Shown: piece after piece, positions 62,232 to 64,000 of the stretch | How the letters are laid out: every line of letters starts with the position of its first letter | How positions within the stretch are numbered: the first letter of the stretch is position 1 | Assembly (NCBI RefSeq): GCF_014925405.1 | Contig: NZ_AQHJ01000026.1 | Coordinates: 62,001-126,000 of the forward strand | Length of the DNA stretch: 64,000 nucleotides | Direction: 5' to 3' | Source of the DNA: Pseudoalteromonas ulvae UL12 | GTDB taxonomy: Bacteria; Pseudomonadota; Gammaproteobacteria; Enterobacterales; Alteromonadaceae | Notes under the pieces: generated by a model | Told to the model about the DNA's origin: nothing | The model's database searches: none | What the model saw: only the letters and a program-made list of their open reading frames with translations | Program-made: the position numbers and the translations under genes

Positions 62232-64000
62232 TGGAACAATTATTCGGCTTAACCAAATTAGCCCTTCTCAACACCGCAGGCTATGCCAAGTGTGTGATCC
62301 CACTTGATAAAAGTAGCTCAATCTGCGCGCCGAACAACACCGGTAAAAGTTCGGTGATTAATGCCTTACAGTTTCCACTAATTAATGATTTGCGCCTTAC
62401 AGAGTGGGATGGCCATGATTTAGAAGAAACCAGAAAATTCTATTTTAGTTCAGATCAATCCTATATTTTACTCGAAGCAGAGCTGCCTCATGGGCCGGTG
62501 GTGATAGGTGTGGCGGGCCTTGGAAAAATAGCTGGGTTTGCCCATCAGTTTTTTTGTTACAACGGTAAACTGAATATTACTGACTACACCCAAGGTAAAA
62601 CCATCGTTAAATACACGCAGTTATTTAATCATTTAAAGTCACTCAGTTTTTCACCGTTTGAATTAAAAGCCCAAGAACTCAATGCATTACTAACAGGTGG
62701 CGCGAGCCCGTTCGACAGTGAAATCAGTCTTAAAATGATTCCACTTAACAATGTACAAGACTCGGCGATTTACAAAGAAATTTTCCGTAAGATCTTAAAC
62801 TTACACAAGCTCGGTGCCCCCGATGTTAAGCGCTTTATGTTACGTGTTTTTGAGCGTCATATGTCTAACTCTAAGGTCGACTTTTATGAAGTTTGGCGCC
62901 GCGCATTTGATAAAGTCAATCGTTCACGGCGTGAACTCAAAGCTCTCGAATCCATGCAAGAGCCCATCAGCGCCCTTGAAGCAATGCTTGAAAATCAAAG
63001 TGTGCTAAAAGGAAAACTCGCTACGCACGCACCAAAAATCGATCAAGCTCTGGTGGATTTTGAGCAATACCAGCAAGCTCAACTCGATGAGCTTGAGCAT
63101 AACCTCGCCGAAATCGAAACTGAAAAACACGACTTTGAGCAAAAGCAAAATTTATATGTGCAGCAGTTACGGGACATAGAACGTAAATCAGCCCAGCTTG
63201 AGCAATGGTTTAACCAATTCAATGCCTTGTCTCATGAATTTGAGTTAGCCGATGAAAGTACTTTAAAAACCAATTTAGCCAATTTAAGACAACAATATGA
63301 TCAGTTGTCTCATTCGATTACCAGTGCGCAAGGGCAAAGTCTGCATACCTTAGATTTTCGAATCAAAGAAACCGAAAAACAAATCAAAAGCCTGAAGTTA
63401 CAACTCAAAAATCTTGAATACAATTTATTTACTCGCATGCGAGAAGAGCTGTCACTGAAAGAAGTCGAAGAAATATCCCGTATTTTTAATCCTGATTTAT
63501 TTAGTTTGGCTACAGGCAGCCAAGGGGATGTCACCATTGATGACGAGCAAGCCTTTGGTGAGTTTTTGACGGTATTATCAGATGCAGTCAAAGGCGGTGT
63601 TTTAACGCTTCCAGGCGCGAACATCAAACTAAAAAAACTGCCCGCTCTGCACATGCAAACTGGCGATGATAAACAGCATATTCAAGCGCAGCTTGAAGCA
63701 TTAAAAACGGCCCTAGTTGATTTTGCTCGCCAACGAGACGTTGCGGCCAATGTCGCTGGTAAACAAGCCGAAAAAGAAGCGCTTTATCAAGAGCTCATGG
63801 GAATTGAAAGTGCACTAGAGCGCTTTGCTACCTACCACACTATGCTGCAAAGTGAAGCCGCACAGGCGATGCTACAAGAGCAACTAACAGCCGAGCAAGA
63901 ACAAGTGGCCGACTTACTACAAGAAGTACAACGAGATGCAGCAGGCATTACTGATCGCCGTTCAATTGTAAAAAGTAAAAAAGATCAACTCCAGCGCCAA
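62231..64000 (+). CDS. SMC-like condensin ATPase (MukB/MksB/JetC-like), 3' end cut by window
   Basis: 590 codons from ATG 62231, open to the window end; family members are about 900-1500 aa. The N-terminal ATPase has Walker A APNNTGKSS (residues 33-41), where the first Gly of GxxxxGK is Ala. A beta-strand-rich region follows with the MksB-like block VQDSAIYKEIFRKILNLHKLGAPDVKRFML. From about residue 245 a long coiled coil starts, interrupted at about 405-470 by a small globular part (FNPDLFSLATGSQGDVTIDDEQAFGEFL), then coiled coil again. The signature and Walker B should lie beyond the window. SD GAGGAG lies nine bases upstream, inside the KITE-like gene. Confidence 0.85.
   Translation, partial: MEQLFGLTKLALLNTAGYAKCVIPLDKSSSICAPNNTGKSSVINALQFPLINDLRLTEWDGHDLEETRKFYFSSDQSYILLEAELPHGPVVIGVAGLGKIAGFAHQFFCYNGKLNITDYTQGKTIVKYTQLFNHLKSLSFSPFELKAQELNALLTGGASPFDSEISLKMIPLNNVQDSAIYKEIFRKILNLHKLGAPDVKRFMLRVFERHMSNSKVDFYEVWRRAFDKVNRSRRELKALESMQEPISALEAMLENQSVLKGKLATHAPKIDQALVDFEQYQQAQLDELEHNLAEIETEKHDFEQKQNLYVQQLRDIERKSAQLEQWFNQFNALSHEFELADESTLKTNLANLRQQYDQLSHSITSAQGQSLHTLDFRIKETEKQIKSLKLQLKNLEYNLFTRMREELSLKEVEEISRIFNPDLFSLATGSQGDVTIDDEQAFGEFLTVLSDAVKGGVLTLPGANIKLKKLPALHMQTGDDKQHIQAQLEALKTALVDFARQRDVAANVAGKQAEKEALYQELMGIESALERFATYHTMLQSEAAQAMLQEQLTAEQEQVADLLQEVQRDAAGITDRRSIVKSKKDQLQRQ

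Noticed and set aside
1..64000. tRNA or rRNA genes, prophage or complete IS elements
   Set aside because: None was seen on reading both strands. Short tRNA-like folds cannot be fully excluded without a tRNAscan run.

Overview
This 64-kb window comes from the chromosome of a marine gammaproteobacterium of the order Alteromonadales, most likely Pseudoalteromonas or a close relative. The evidence is the dense set of TonB-dependent receptors, a receptor paired with a tryptophan-halogenase-like flavoprotein, a nagK-nagA-nagX-nagB chitin-sugar block with NagR-type operators, NhaD, an M2 (ACE-like) lipoprotein peptidase, E. coli-like MetC, LdhA, CysK and LysC, and many small palindromic or MITE-like repeats. 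No tRNA, rRNA, prophage, CRISPR array or complete insertion sequence was seen.

Layout. 1-4.6 kb: halogenase-like flavoprotein (cut by the window edge) and a large TonB receptor. 4.8-12.7 kb: leucine dehydrogenase under a LiuR-like palindrome, exported unknowns, a MITE, a dGTPase-family gene, a DsrE-like/L,D-transpeptidase operon, ppnP, and an unknown protein made of two tandem copies of one domain. 13.3-25 kb: a KfrA-like coiled-coil protein, Na/Pi cotransporter, CBM9/DUF5916 outer-membrane protein, cysK, fadE and an M2 peptidase. 25-30.8 kb: a small barrel protein, PH-domain protein, ABC-2 exporter, metC, and an hxlR-nudC operon behind a perfect inverted repeat. 31-35.3 kb: GlcNAc catabolism (kinase, deacetylase, NagX, deaminase), with a NagR-type operator in front of both nagK and nagB. 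35.6-43.4 kb: CBS and NYN proteins, then an apparent iron-linked locus with a frameshifted TonB receptor, a two-component system and a second TonB receptor. It carries two simple-sequence repeats, one spanning the receptor's start codon and one in the regulator's promoter. 43.4-48.9 kb: unknown membrane protein, small unknown, AstE/AspA-like zinc hydrolase, 2OG-Fe(II) oxygenase and an AT-rich trypsin-like protease. 49-50.6 kb: a 1.7-kb gene-free stretch with two copies of a strongly structured 240-bp repeat and REP-like palindromes. 50.7-60.3 kb: sbcB, a beta-hydroxyacid dehydrogenase, glutathione peroxidase-ldhA, an NSS transporter, a phosphopantetheinyl transferase, another MITE, and lysC. 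The lysC gene has a lysine riboswitch with an SD-sequestering platform and a MetJ-like box inside its promoter. It is followed by nhaD.

60.4-64 kb (right edge): a tightly coupled three-gene operon of kleisin-like (MukF/MksF/JetA), KITE-like (MukE/MksE/JetB) and SMC-like (MukB/MksB/JetC) proteins. The SMC is cut off by the window end and has an atypical Walker A. This is the best candidate for a notable system: an alternative condensin or Wadjet-type defence complex, depending on whether a JetD/MksG nuclease gene lies just beyond position 64000.
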